Made by a program: the position numbers and the translations under genes | Part shown: positions 50,908 through 60,649 of the stretch, one piece after another | Numbering within the stretch: the first letter of the stretch is position 1 | Layout: each line of letters starts with the position of its first letter | NCBI RefSeq assembly: GCF_001641265.1 | Contig: NW_020167523.1 | Span: 558,001-622,000, forward strand | From: Pseudogymnoascus destructans | Taxonomy: Eukaryota > Ascomycota > Leotiomycetes > Thelebolales > Thelebolaceae | DNA: 64,000 nt | Reading direction: 5' to 3' | Notes under the pieces: model-generated | The model's input: the letters and a program-made list of their open reading frames with translations, nothing else | Databases searched by the model: none | Told to the model about the DNA's origin: nothing

Positions 50908-52845
50908 ATGTCTGTCGTCAGTTCGAAGGGGAAAACCCCCACCACGCCAACTTCGTCTCAGAGGTCTAAGCCTGAGAATGAAGAGATGCCCGATGCACCC
51001 ACCGTCAACGAACTCAAGGAAACTCTACGCGTCAAGTTGCCCGACACTTACTCCGGCAACCGAAAGGAACTTGAGGTGTTTTTGCTACAGGTCGAACTGT
51101 ACCAGCACTTCAATGACGAGAAGTTTCCCACCCAGGAGAGCTATGCCCTGTGGACTGCGTCCTACCTTAGGGGGGAAGCCCTGCGATGGATCGAACCATT
51201 CCTCAAGGACTATTTCAAATATGAAAGTACCAATGGAAGCATGACAACTACGCAGACTATGTTTGGCAGCTGGAATGGATTCTGTAAGGAAATCCGACGC
51301 ATGTTCGGAGACATCGATGAGATTAAGACCGCGGAAGACCATCTGTTTGCACTTAAGCAGACTGGCAGCGCCCTCACATACTCCACAGAATTCCAGAGAT
51401 ACGGCAATCAGACAGGATGGGACGCCAGCGCACTCATCAGCCACTACCGACGTGGGCTGAAGAGCCATATACGTATGGAACTTGCCCGTTTGGAACAACA
51501 ACCAACGGACATGGTAGCGCTAATCGAACATACGGTCCGAATCGACAATCGACTATATGAATTCCAGAAGGAACGTCGGACCTATGACAAGCCCAAGAAA
51601 AGTTACCCCTACCGGGGAAACGAGGGCAGACGACGGGATCAACACCCGCGAGACAACCGTTGGGCGGACCCAATGGAACTCGATGCCACGTTCAAACCTG
51701 GACGACCCCGTGACCCTAAGAAAGACAGACAATTCAAGGAACGACTCTGTTTTAACTGCGACAAGCCAGGCCACATGGCCCGAGACTGCAGACAGCCAAA
51801 GAAAGGGAACGGCGGACGCAAAGTCGGCAAACAACTCAATGCCACCTGGACAGGACAGTTGAACGCAACGTTTGTGAGCAAACAGGACTGGGGAATAAAC
51901 GGCGAAAGCACCCCAGAAGACGAGAGCTCAGATGAAGGGTCGGAGGCGGAATCGTTCACCGTCTCGGAACAGGAGACCTTCGACGAACTCGCACCTACGG
52001 AACCAATAAGTCCACGGTGCAAGAGCGTAGTAAGACGCATGGCAAAACACGCCCACGCGAAGATTAGGGCCGAACGAGACAAGCCCAGCGGCCAGAGGAG
52101 AATCCCCACGCTTAAGGGCATCTACGGGAACCTGTTACAGGAACTTCCGTTAAAGTGCAAGGTGGACGACTGCAAGGATGACCTCTGGAGATACTACGAC
52201 CAACTAACGAATACCCGCAGGCTGCTTGGCACGTCCCAAGACGTAGCTAAGTTGGAAGCCCAAGAAGCGGAAGAACTGGAGAAGGATGTCGAGCATATGG
52301 CTAAACTGAAGTATATGAAAAGCGTCGAACTTTACTACCAGGACCGCAGGAGAGCCCTGAAGAAGTACGACGAGAAAGCCAGAGATATGCTCCGACGGGA
52401 AAATGCGAGACCCACTCCACGCATCGAAAGGAGAGCCATGGAGCAACTAGACACGTTCTCCACGCCTCCGAGGGAAGATAGTGCATGGGTGAGAGGACAG
52501 CGGGAACTATCAATGACAGACGCAACAGAGACTGATCATCCCTGGCACGCGTATGTCTACTGGGAGTATTGCAGCGAAGATGACTGCAAGCTCCACTGGA
52601 AAAAGAAACACCAGAATCAGTTGTTTCCCCGATCCTCGCCCAGGATACACTTCAGAGACGCAGAGCAAGTTCACGCCCTCAGGCGAAGCCAGTCTGAAGG
52701 GGACTTGCCTATCAAAAGCGAACAGGTATACGAGAAATACCCACATCTGCTAGACGAAGCAGAAGAGCGAGGGAAACGATCTCCCCAAGGACCACCATTG
52801 GAAGCGGATGAATACTATCCTTCCTCGGACGAGTCAAAAAACTAG
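50908..52845 (+). CDS. Gag of element II
   Basis: 645 residues, no stop. An N-terminal disordered segment is followed by LKETLRVKLPDTYSGNRKEL, then a retrotransposon gag core with WTASYLRGEALRWIEPFLKD and FCKEIRRMFGDIDEIKTAED, continuing to HYRRGLKSHIRMEL (about 55-190). A CCHC zinc knuckle CFNCDKPGHMARDC (about 281-294) follows a basic stretch. Unusually, about 350 residues follow the knuckle. They are acidic and then coiled (ALKKYDEKARDMLRRENARP) and end DESKN. The stop TAG at 52843-52845 is immediately preceded by the slippery heptamer A AAA AAC in the gag phase. Gag makes the virus-like particle in the cytoplasm. Confidence 0.93.
   Translation: MSVVSSKGKTPTTPTSSQRSKPENEEMPDAPTVNELKETLRVKLPDTYSGNRKELEVFLLQVELYQHFNDEKFPTQESYALWTASYLRGEALRWIEPFLKDYFKYESTNGSMTTTQTMFGSWNGFCKEIRRMFGDIDEIKTAEDHLFALKQTGSALTYSTEFQRYGNQTGWDASALISHYRRGLKSHIRMELARLEQQPTDMVALIEHTVRIDNRLYEFQKERRTYDKPKKSYPYRGNEGRRRDQHPRDNRWADPMELDATFKPGRPRDPKKDRQFKERLCFNCDKPGHMARDCRQPKKGNGGRKVGKQLNATWTGQLNATFVSKQDWGINGESTPEDESSDEGSEAESFTVSEQETFDELAPTEPISPRCKSVVRRMAKHAHAKIRAERDKPSGQRRIPTLKGIYGNLLQELPLKCKVDDCKDDLWRYYDQLTNTRRLLGTSQDVAKLEAQEAEELEKDVEHMAKLKYMKSVELYYQDRRRALKKYDEKARDMLRRENARPTPRIERRAMEQLDTFSTPPREDSAWVRGQRELSMTDATETDHPWHAYVYWEYCSEDDCKLHWKKKHQNQLFPRSSPRIHFRDAEQVHALRRSQSEGDLPIKSEQVYEKYPHLLDEAEERGKRSPQGPPLEADEYYPSSDESKN
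52836..52842 (+). promoter_or_regulatory. Programmed -1 ribosomal frameshift site (A AAA AAC)
   Basis: In the gag phase the codons read TCA AAA AAC TAG, so the heptamer is exactly X XXY YYZ. A -1 slip bypasses the gag stop and continues CTA GGA GTC into the pol phase. That phase is open from a TGA at 52809-52811 all the way through pol. Gag and pol phases thus overlap by only about 33 nt, with the heptamer inside. The following 40 nt (CCTCGACGG ... CCACCGGCGAGC ... AAGAGG) can pair and may act as the stimulator. Confidence 0.85.
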
Positions 52846-52922
52846 GAGTCCTCGACGGTAGGCCACCGGCGAGCGACACGAAGAGGCCTAGTACAGACCA
52901 GCTATGCGCCACGACGGGCAGC

Positions 52923-55900
52923 ATGCAACTATATGTGGTCGCTAAGATACAACAGCGACACCTCCGAGCAATGATTGACTCAGGAGCGACGGGCAACTTT
53001 ATGACAAAGAAAGTAGCAGACACGCAAGGTTTCAAGACGCAATTGAAAACCGAACCATACCCGTTAATGGTCGTAGATGGAGAGCCCATCTCGACTAATG
53101 AAGGAATGGTGACCCACGAAACGGTCCCATTGGAAATGGTCATGCTACACGGGCACAAGGAAACGATTCAGTTTGACATCGTGCACATGGACAACCATGC
53201 GTGCATCCTTGGTGTGCCATGGCTCAAGAAACACAACCCCCAGATCGACTGGTGGAACGAGAAAGTTGTGATGAGCCAGTGCGCGTGTGAACAACGGACG
53301 GACACGCGACAATGGGAGAAACCCTCCCAGGGCTGGAAGGAGTTATGTGCAACCTCCGAGCTCGATGACCTAGCCCAGGCATCCTCACCGACGAGTATAC
53401 CGGTGGAGTACAAGGAATACGAGCAATTATTCCAGGAAGGCCCTAAGAACGAGGCGCTTCCTAAGCACCAACCATGGGATCACGAGATACCTTTGGAGAA
53501 AGACAAGAGTCCACCGTTCGGACCAATATATCAGCTATCAGAAAAAGAGCTAAAGGTACTCAAGGAGTACATTGATGATAACCTAGCAAAAGGATTCATC
53601 AAACCATCCACATCACCCGCAGGAAGTCCGGTGCTTTTCGTACCAAAGAAAGACGGCTCCCTACGGTTATGTGTGGACTATCGAGCGTTGAACAACATCA
53701 CAATCAAGGACAGGTATGCCCTGCCGTTAATCAACGAACTACACGATAGATTTCAAGGAGCAAAGATCTTCAGTAAGCTAGATCTGCGAGGAGCATACAA
53801 CCTGATCCGAATCAAGGCTGGGGAAGAGTGGAAAACAGCATTCCGCACCCGCTATGGCCTATTCGAGTATCAAGTCATGCCCTTTGGGCTAACAAACGCA
53901 CCCGCATCCATGCAACGACTGATGAATGATGCTTTGCACGAATACTTAGACATCTTTACCATTGTCTACTTAGACGATGTCCTGGTGTATTCAGCAACCA
54001 AGGAGGAGCATGTCAAGCATGTCAAACTCGTCCTGAAGAAACTAAAGGAGTACAGCTTACTCCTCAAACCAGAGAAGTGCGAGTTCCATAAAAACCAAGT
54101 CGAATTCTTGGGTTACATTATTGGAACGCATGGCATCAAGATGGACCAAGCAAAAGTAACGGCAGTGTTGGAATGGCCAACACCGACCACGGTCAAGGAA
54201 GTGCAAGCCTTCCTAGGCTTCGCCAACTTCTACCGAAGATTCATCTCGGGATATTCCAAGGTAGCTCAACCACTCACGGAGCTTACCAGAAAGGATCTCG
54301 AATTCAAATGGACGGACAAGGCAGAGGCTGCTTTCCAGGAACTTAAGACGAAGTTCACGGAAGCACCTATCCTTGCTACATTTGACCCTGCAAAGAAGAT
54401 CATCCTCGAAACGGACTCTTCTGACTTCGCAATTGGAGCATGTCTGAATCAACCAGACGAGAACGGTAAGTTCAAACCAATTGCGTACTACTCTAGGAAA
54501 CTGTCACCCGCGGAACTTAATTACGACATCCACGACAAAGAGCTACTGGCTATTGTCGTTGCCTTTGAGCAGTGGCGAGTATATCTTGAGGGACCCACCT
54601 ACCCTGTGCAAGTATGGACGGATCACAAGAACCTCATATACTTCACCACGACCAAGGTTTTAAACCGCAGACAAGTCCGCTGGGCAGAAACCCTCGCAGC
54701 CTACAACTTCACGATAACCTATCGCAAGGGCTCCGAGAATGCAAGAGCAGATGCTCTCAGCAGACGGACTGACTACGCCGGCCCAAAGGAAAAAAGACCT
54801 AGAGCAATTCTGAAGAAAACAGATGCAGGAATACAGTACAACGAGTTACTAGTGACGATCTCAGTCATCGAAGATACAGAACTCGAGGAAAGACTCAAGA
54901 AAGCTTACGCAACAGACGAATGCGCCAAGCGAGTCTTGTCCAAAGTCGAAGGCGACTTCGCCATCGACGAACAAGGATTGATTCGATACAAAGGGTTAGT
55001 GTATGTCCCAAGTCAAATGAGACGCCCGCTGGTGCAAGAACAACACTCGTTACCAGCACACGGTCATCAGGGAGTAACACGAACCTTCGAACGAATCACT
55101 CGACACTACTACTTCCCAGGTATGAGGAAGCAGGTAGAGACAGTGGTAAGAGAGTGCGACATTTGCAGCAAGTCAAAATCCAATAGGCACCTGCCATACG
55201 GACAACTCAAGTCGACACCAGTACCAAAAGGAGCGTGGAAATCAATAGCTTTGGACTTCATCGTCAAGCTTCCACCCTCCAAGGACCCGTTAACAGGAAT
55301 AGAATACGACTCTATCCTCGTCATCACGGAAAGACTCACGAAATATGGGAAGTTTATACCATATCTAGAAGCTAGCGACGCCGAGGCGCTCGCATATACC
55401 TTCATTCGAGTCATATTAGCCGATCATGGGATGCCAGAAGAAATCATCTCAGATAGAGACAAGCTCTTTACTTCGAAATTCTGGAAATCATTGATGGCGC
55501 TACTGGGAACAAATCATAAGCTATCAACAGCTTTTCATCCCCAGACAGACGGCCAAACAGAAAGATTAAATCAGACCCTTGAACAGTACCTGCGAAGCTA
55601 TGTCAATCATCAACAGGATAACTGGGTTCAGATCTTACCCATCGCACAGTTTGCATATAACAGCGCGATGACAGAAGCAACGAAAGTCTCACCGTTCTTT
55701 GCCAATTATGGCTACCAGCCAGAAGCATATAGGCAACCAAGACCGGATGAATCACGAGCTGAACAAGCCCTGATCGTGGTGGAACAACTGAAATCGTTCC
55801 ACGAACAACTTGCGACGGACATCCAATTCTTAAATGAACGATCCGCCGCATACGCAAACAAGAAGCGCAGTATGGAACCTGCCTTCAAGGAGGGGGATAA

Positions 55901-56375
55901 AGTATACCTACTCCGGAAACATATCAAAACGAAACGACCAAGCACAAAGTTGGACTTCAAGAAATTGGGACCATTCAAAATATTGAACAAAGTCAGCTCA
56001 GTTAATTACAGACTGCAGCTACCCAGGAAGTCTAGACTACACCCGGTATTTCATGTCTCACTACTGGAACCAGCAAGAGGAAATACCCCAGTTGCGACCG
56101 ACACTGAACTCCAACCCGAGAATGAGATAATCGAATATGAGGTCGAAGCGATCCTAGACAGAAGGTTAGTAGGACGTCGAGAAGAGTTTTTGATAAAATG
56201 GGAAAATTACGAACCTACGGATAATTCGTGGGAACCAACAAGGAACATCAGCAAAGAACTGCTGGAGGAATATCGACGCCGCCATCCGCCAGCCATTGAT
56301 CCCAAGATGCAGGGGAGTAGGCCAGTGGATCGGAGGAAGCGGAGGTCCCGGTCACAGACGAGGAGGCAGCGCTAA
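52923..56375 (+). CDS. Pol of element II: protease, RT, RNase H, integrase, chromodomain
   Basis: 1,150 residues from the first ATG. The true product is probably a Gag-Pol fusion made by -1 frameshifting, which adds about 27 residues between the slip site and this Met. Seen: protease AMIDSGATGNFM and HACILGVPWLKKHNP; RT GSPVLFVPKKDGSLRLCVDY, SKLDLRGAYNLIRI, VYLDDVLVYS (about 346-355); RNase H LETDSSDFAIGACLNQ and YDIHDKELLAIV. Integrase shows HGHQGVTRTFERITRHYYF, CDICSKSK, ALDFIVKLPPS, ISDRDKLF and STAFHPQTDGQTERLN. The chromodomain at the C-terminus reads EVEAILDRRLVGRREEFLIK and WENYEPTDNSWEP. No catalytic residue is missing. The last 128 nt overlap the antisense frame. Confidence 0.95.
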   Translation: MQLYVVAKIQQRHLRAMIDSGATGNFMTKKVADTQGFKTQLKTEPYPLMVVDGEPISTNEGMVTHETVPLEMVMLHGHKETIQFDIVHMDNHACILGVPWLKKHNPQIDWWNEKVVMSQCACEQRTDTRQWEKPSQGWKELCATSELDDLAQASSPTSIPVEYKEYEQLFQEGPKNEALPKHQPWDHEIPLEKDKSPPFGPIYQLSEKELKVLKEYIDDNLAKGFIKPSTSPAGSPVLFVPKKDGSLRLCVDYRALNNITIKDRYALPLINELHDRFQGAKIFSKLDLRGAYNLIRIKAGEEWKTAFRTRYGLFEYQVMPFGLTNAPASMQRLMNDALHEYLDIFTIVYLDDVLVYSATKEEHVKHVKLVLKKLKEYSLLLKPEKCEFHKNQVEFLGYIIGTHGIKMDQAKVTAVLEWPTPTTVKEVQAFLGFANFYRRFISGYSKVAQPLTELTRKDLEFKWTDKAEAAFQELKTKFTEAPILATFDPAKKIILETDSSDFAIGACLNQPDENGKFKPIAYYSRKLSPAELNYDIHDKELLAIVVAFEQWRVYLEGPTYPVQVWTDHKNLIYFTTTKVLNRRQVRWAETLAAYNFTITYRKGSENARADALSRRTDYAGPKEKRPRAILKKTDAGIQYNELLVTISVIEDTELEERLKKAYATDECAKRVLSKVEGDFAIDEQGLIRYKGLVYVPSQMRRPLVQEQHSLPAHGHQGVTRTFERITRHYYFPGMRKQVETVVRECDICSKSKSNRHLPYGQLKSTPVPKGAWKSIALDFIVKLPPSKDPLTGIEYDSILVITERLTKYGKFIPYLEASDAEALAYTFIRVILADHGMPEEIISDRDKLFTSKFWKSLMALLGTNHKLSTAFHPQTDGQTERLNQTLEQYLRSYVNHQQDNWVQILPIAQFAYNSAMTEATKVSPFFANYGYQPEAYRQPRPDESRAEQALIVVEQLKSFHEQLATDIQFLNERSAAYANKKRSMEPAFKEGDKVYLLRKHIKTKRPSTKLDFKKLGPFKILNKVSSVNYRLQLPRKSRLHPVFHVSLLEPARGNTPVATDTELQPENEIIEYEVEAILDRRLVGRREEFLIKWENYEPTDNSWEPTRNISKELLEEYRRRHPPAIDPKMQGSRPVDRRKRRSRSQTRRQR

Positions 56376-56862
56376 CTGCCTGTTCCTCGACCTCAACAGC
56401 GTCACGCTTCTCAGCAGCCACACGTTCGGCCTCCTCTGCCGCATCAAGCTCGTCGAGGGTTTTCAAACCTCGTCGGAGCATATCTTTACCACGGGTTCGG
56501 ATGAGGCGTTTCTGCTTTCGCAGACGAAGTAACTTCGAAAGGGTTTCTTCCTCTTCGCGATCCAGGCGATCCTCCTCCCGTTCGAGCTTCACCCAGTCGG
56601 GATGCTCAGGACCCATACAGTCACACTTTTCTTTCAAGTTGCGACGAACGCACTCGGCGCACCGCCGTGAATCATTTGGAGACGACACGCAAGTAATGTT
56701 TCGCCTCACGCAGTTCGAGCAAGAATCCATTTCGGGTAGTTCGTATCCGTGGTTCTTTATTCGACGGACAAGATCGTTGCGTTCCTGGAGTTTGCGGGCA
56801 GTGTCAGTAGGCATGTTGCATGTTGAAGGACTCGCTGAGGAGCAGCAGAGTCCCGGGGACAT
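56248..56862 (-). CDS. Antisense cysteine-rich coiled-coil protein within element II
   Basis: 204-codon intact frame on the minus strand between pol and the 3' LTR, overlapping the 3' end of pol tail-to-tail by 128 nt. A second Met at 56814 (MPTDTARKLQERND) may be the real start. Seen: a six-cysteine block (SCSNCVRRNITCVSSP, then RCAECVRRNLKEKCDC), a charged coiled coil (KLEREEDRLDREEEETLSKL) and a basic helix (LRLRKQKRLIRTRGKDMLRR). An acidic Ala/Ser tail ending SWDQWLADGGVD follows. The Cys pattern (C-x2-C, C, then K/R-C-x2-C, C) parallels the antisense gene of the nested element at 29157-30332. Conservation of an open frame opposite to pol argues that it is real. No function can be assigned. 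Confidence 0.6.
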   Translation of the reverse strand: MSPGLCCSSASPSTCNMPTDTARKLQERNDLVRRIKNHGYELPEMDSCSNCVRRNITCVSSPNDSRRCAECVRRNLKEKCDCMGPEHPDWVKLEREEDRLDREEEETLSKLLRLRKQKRLIRTRGKDMLRRGLKTLDELDAAEEAERVAAEKRDAVEVEEQAVSAASSSVTGTSASSDPLAYSPASWDQWLADGGVDIPPAVLC

Positions 56863-56910
56863 GGACGTACTTATAGGATTCGAGACGAATGCCCAGGGGA
56901 AGGGAGCGAG

Positions 56911-57385
56911 TGTTACGACGGAACAAGAAGGCTGGCCAACTACAGGACAGGAAGGAGGGAGGTCGCATGAGACCGGCCCTGGTACCTGGAGGGGCAGCGG
57001 GGAATAGTAGTTCCGAAAGTATCACGTGACGGACTCGCAGGATGATGAGAAGAGTCCTAAGAGTCCAGGACTCCGAGGACTCGAGTGAGTTCCCAGGAGT
57101 CCACTAGGCACGTGATGGACTCGCAGGATGATGAGAAGAGTCCTAAGAGTCCAGGACTCCAAGGACTCGAGTGAGTTCCCAAGAGTCCACTAGGCACGAC
57201 GCCACTATATAAGTAGATAGTATTTCCTTAGATAGGAGCTTCGTGCTCAACTCAATACAGTATTTGTTATATACTAGTAACGTGTTACTTGAAGCCTTTG
57301 TGTCTGATCCCCTGCCTCCTCTGATAAGTAAACCTTTACGCAAGAGAACCTCTGTGTCTTCTATCGTTTAGAAGTCAGCGTTACA
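56911..57385 (+). repeat. 3' LTR of element II
   Basis: 475 bp, differing from the 5' LTR by one extra C (GGTACCTGG versus GGTACTGG). It carries the same 86-bp duplication. Confidence 0.95.
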
Positions 57386-57645
57386 TGCACTTCGCAAAGC
57401 AAATGATTTGCTTAGTCGATGCCATCATACAAAAAAATGTTGATTACAAGAAGGAGGAGCAATTACTGTCGAAGCTGTCCAAGACTCAGAGGCTCAAAGA
57501 GAGGCTAATATACAATTACAAGCTGATTTACGAGAAAGTAGGGTTTGTACAAAGCAAACTAAGCCACAAAAACGTTGTTGTATGGAGGCGTGTACCAAAA
57601 GTCCTTGCCGGGCTAACAGTGCCAAGGAATGTAGCGTTCGGGGCT
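57386..57645 (+). pseudogene. Pogo/Fot1 transposase C-terminal remainder
   Basis: Continues the segment ending at 50387 (AIHELMLLQEENTAL) with RKANDLLSRCHHTKK, an in-frame TGA, then LQEGGAITVEAVQDSEAQRE and a Cys/Lys-rich tail. The helix with leucine and acidic residues followed by KANDLLSRR-type basic residues is characteristic of Fot1/pogo transposase ends. It is separated from the first part only by element II. Confidence 0.8.
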
Positions 57646-57722
57646 AAAAATAGGGGTAAAGTCAGTAAATAGGCATCGTCAATTCGTATTTTGTAGAGTA
57701 GAAGATAATACAGATATTAAAT

Positions 57723-58878
57723 ATGCCTTCCTACTCTCTTGCAACGCGAGCTCAAGCTATAGGACTCCGAGCTTATGGAGCTACATATCAGCAAATTAAA
57801 GAGAATACAAAAATTTCCGAGCGGCAAGTGCGATACTACATGGCTGAAGCACGCCGCCGTGGATATAATCCAGATATCGACAAGCAATTACTCGATATCT
57901 TATTGATGCCCCTCGAACAGGACGCCCTCAGAAACTAAGTGCAAATGGCGAAGAGACTCTTATAAAGAGTATAAAAATGGACCGGAACTCTCGAGAGAAG
58001 ACAGCAGCAACAATTGGTTATGAAAATGGTGTGTCTACAATGACTGCTTTTCGAATACTACAACGGCATAAACTGATAAAACGAAAGCCAACATTGAAAC
58101 CAGGATTAACTAAAGCGATGAGAGAAGCACGACTACAATTCGCTCTACGATATGCACATTGGACTCTTACGGATTGGAAAAACGTTATATGGACAGACGA
58201 AACATCTATTGTCCTTGGCCATCGACGTGGAGGATTTAAAGTATGGAGGACAAAAGATGAGAGATTTGAGCCATCTGTTATTCGCTCTCAATGGCATGGA
58301 GCATCGGAATTCATGTGGTGGAGCTGTTTTACATATGATAAAAAGGGGCCATATCACATTTGGAAAAAGGAGACAGCAAAGGAGAAGAGAGAAGCAGCAA
58401 TTGAAATTGAAGCATTTAATAATACAATTGAAGCACAATGCAAAGAGGAATGGGAACTTGAAAAGGAGGAATTGATGCATGGTGATACCGAAAAGTCATC
58501 CTTGAGCCTTTACTTCTACCGTTTGCACAAGAGTGTAAGAAGGAAAGGCCAAATGCTATTGTACAAGAAGATAAAGCACCATCTCATGCGTCAAAGTGGC
58601 AAAAGGCTGTCTTTGATAGGTTTGATATTCAATGGCTATTATGGCCAGGTAATTCGCCTGACCTTAATATGATTGAGCCTTGTTGGCCATTTATGAAGCA
58701 GGTTACTACTCGTAAAGGGCCTCCTACAACTCGGAAGACTGCGGAAATCGTGTGGAAAAAGGCATGGGAGGAGCTTGAACAACGGAGAATACAGGGAGAA
58801 TACAGGCGTGGATTGAGAGGATTCCACACCATATTCAAGAGGTTATTAGAGTCGAAGGAGGAAATGGATATAAGGAAG
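57723..58878 (+). pseudogene. Tc1/mariner-type transposase fragment, multiply frameshifted
   Basis: The N-terminal helix-turn-helix (MPSYSLATRAQAIGLRAYGA, SERQVRYYMAEARRRGY) leads, after a frameshift near 57890, to the linker DAPRTGRPQKLS and a second domain (TAATIGYENGVSTMTAFRIL). Catalytic domain: KNVIWTDETSIVLGHRRGG (first Asp). After another shift near 58490 come IVQEDKAPSHASKWQKAVFD (second Asp) and LLWPGNSPDLNMIEPCWPFM (third acidic residue). The coding remnant stops where gypsy sequence begins at about 58880. It is a different family from the mariner at 20774-22393. I see no terminal inverted repeats. Confidence 0.85.
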
Positions 58879-58879
58879 G

Positions 58880-60649
58880 GGTACAACACTTCGACCGGGA
58901 CAAAACAGCGTATGTGGAAGCAGACGCCTCAGACTATATATCCTAGGGAGTTCTATCACAGAAGGACGGCCAAGGAGTACTACACCCCATTGCCTTCTTA
59001 TCAAAGAAAATGACACCTGCTGAGTGCAATTACGAGATCTATGACAAGGAGCTACTGGCCATCATTAGATGCTTCGAAGCATGGAGACCAGAAGTTGAGG
59101 GCACAGCAATGCCAGTAAAAGTTTTGTCAGACCACAAGAGTCTTGAATATTTCATGAGCACAAAAAAACTTACTAGGCGGCAAGCTCGATGGGCAGAATT
59201 CCTCTCTCGATACAATTTCCAAATCATATATCGACCTGGCAAGCAGAACAGAAAAGCAGATGCGTTAACTCGAAGACCAGGAGATAGACCAGAAGGGAAT
59301 GAAGAAGATGACTGTCAAAAACAACAGCTTCAAACCCTATTACCCCTTGAGAGACTGCATCCGGATCTCGCACAGCAGCTAGAACTCAAAAGTCAAGGGC
59401 AGGCACAAGATGCTCAACTTGCACCAATCCTACCACAAGATCAAAGCATCCATGACCAGATTCAAGCTGCGCAGCTCCAGGATGAATTATGCAAGGATAC
59501 AATCCGAAGACTACAGAACAATGAGCGAGATAGCCCAAATATAGCCTTAGCACATTGCGATGAGAGAAATGGACTCCTACTCTACCAAAATCGAGTTTGG
59601 ATCCCAGAAGACGTCCGAGTTAAACTCCTTCATGAGGTTCATGACCAGCCAGCAATGGGACACCCTGGAATTGGGAAGCTGATTCGAATCATTAAGAGAC
59701 AGTACTACTGGCCCCGGATGGACAAGACTATCACTAAATATGTGAGGAATTGCCATACCTGCAAGAGATCAAAACCAACCCAGGACGCATACAATGGACT
59801 CCTACAACCAATCCCAATTGGAAGCCAACCATGGAAGGACATATCACTCGATTTTATTACAGGATTACCATTATGTGGAGGAAACAATTCTATCCTTGTA
59901 GTAGCATTCCGACTTACAAAAGAGCGCCGTTTTATCCCATGCTTTGCAGGTAAAGAAGGCACTACAGCAGAAGCTACAGCGAGGTTACTACTCCAGCATG
60001 TATGGAAACACCATGGTTTACCAAATTCCATCATCTCAGACAGAGGGCCCCAGTTTGTAGCTGTAGTGTGGAAAATCCTCTGAAAAGTTTGGAAAGTTAC
60101 AATCAAATTGTCTACAGCCTTCCACCCAGAAACGGACGGGCAAACTGAGAGGTTTAATGCAGAACTCGAGCGATATTTACAGGCTCATGTCAACTATCTC
60201 CAAGACAACTGGGTTGAATATCTTTGCATAGCTGAATTCACAGCAAATGTCCTTCCATCAGACTCAACAAAAGTTAGCCCATTTTTTGCAAACAAGGGTT
60301 TCGAGCCAAGAATGAGCTTTGATATAGAGGATAGCACGTTCCAAACTGCCCTTCAAGAACATAAGGACATAGCTCAAAACATGAAAGATATTTGGGAATT
60401 CCTACAAGACCAGATCGCCCTCTCACAAACCCGAATGGAGCACTTTGCAAATCAAAACAGGAAGCCAGCACCAAGATATAAGATAGGAGACCGAGTCTGG
60501 CTTTCTACTCAGAATATCAAAACCCAACGACCCTCAAAGAAACTTGACCATAAGCAAGTTGGTCCATTTCAAATCCTTGAGCGAATTGGGAATATTGCAT
60601 ACCGACTCCAGCTACCACCAAGCATGAAGATACACCCTATGTTTCATAC
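58880..60649 (+). pseudogene. Ty3/gypsy pol fragment related to element I (RNase H, integrase)
   Basis: One reading phase contains RNase H (FDRDKTAYVEADASDYIS, then TAG near 58940, then YEIYDKELLAIIRCFEAWRP). The integrase zinc finger (MGHPGIGKLIRIIKRQYYWP, CHTCKRSKP) and core (DISLDFITGLPLCGGNNSIL, SDRGPQF, TGA at 60081-60083, FHPETDGQTERFN) follow. It is clearly homologous to element I pol but substantially diverged. The 5' half (gag, protease, RT) and the 3' end (chromodomain, LTR) are missing. The ends are cut by the Tc1/mariner fragment on the left and by a pogo fragment at about 60650 on the right. Confidence 0.88.

Larger units (their letters stand above)
50388..57385 (+). mobile_element. 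Ty3/gypsy chromoviral LTR retrotransposon (element II), apparently intact
   Basis: 6,998-bp element. LTRs at 50388-50861 (474 bp) and 56911-57385 (475 bp) are identical by eye except for one inserted C. Perfect 5-bp target duplications TGCAC lie at 50383-50387 and 57386-57390. A polypurine tract (AGGGGAAGGGAGCGAG) precedes the 3' LTR. Gag and pol are both uninterrupted and are linked by a canonical -1 frameshift site. An antisense open frame lies between pol and the 3' LTR. All evidence points to a very recent insertion of a potentially active copy. Confidence 0.96.
48828..57645 (+). mobile_element. Pogo/Fot1-type DNA transposon, interrupted by an LTR and by element II
   Basis: The left part starts near subterminal direct repeats (CAAGCGACCCGTCAT at 48830-48844 and 48847-48861), which are typical of pogo/Fot1 ends. 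The transposase coding region is read from 48916 to 49803, then from 50329 to 50387, and again from 57386 to about 57645. Between these parts lie a probable solo LTR (49822-50328) and the complete element II with its target duplication TGCAC. I could not find the right-hand terminal inverted repeat. A Tc1/mariner fragment begins at 57723, so the end is probably lost. Confidence 0.75.
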
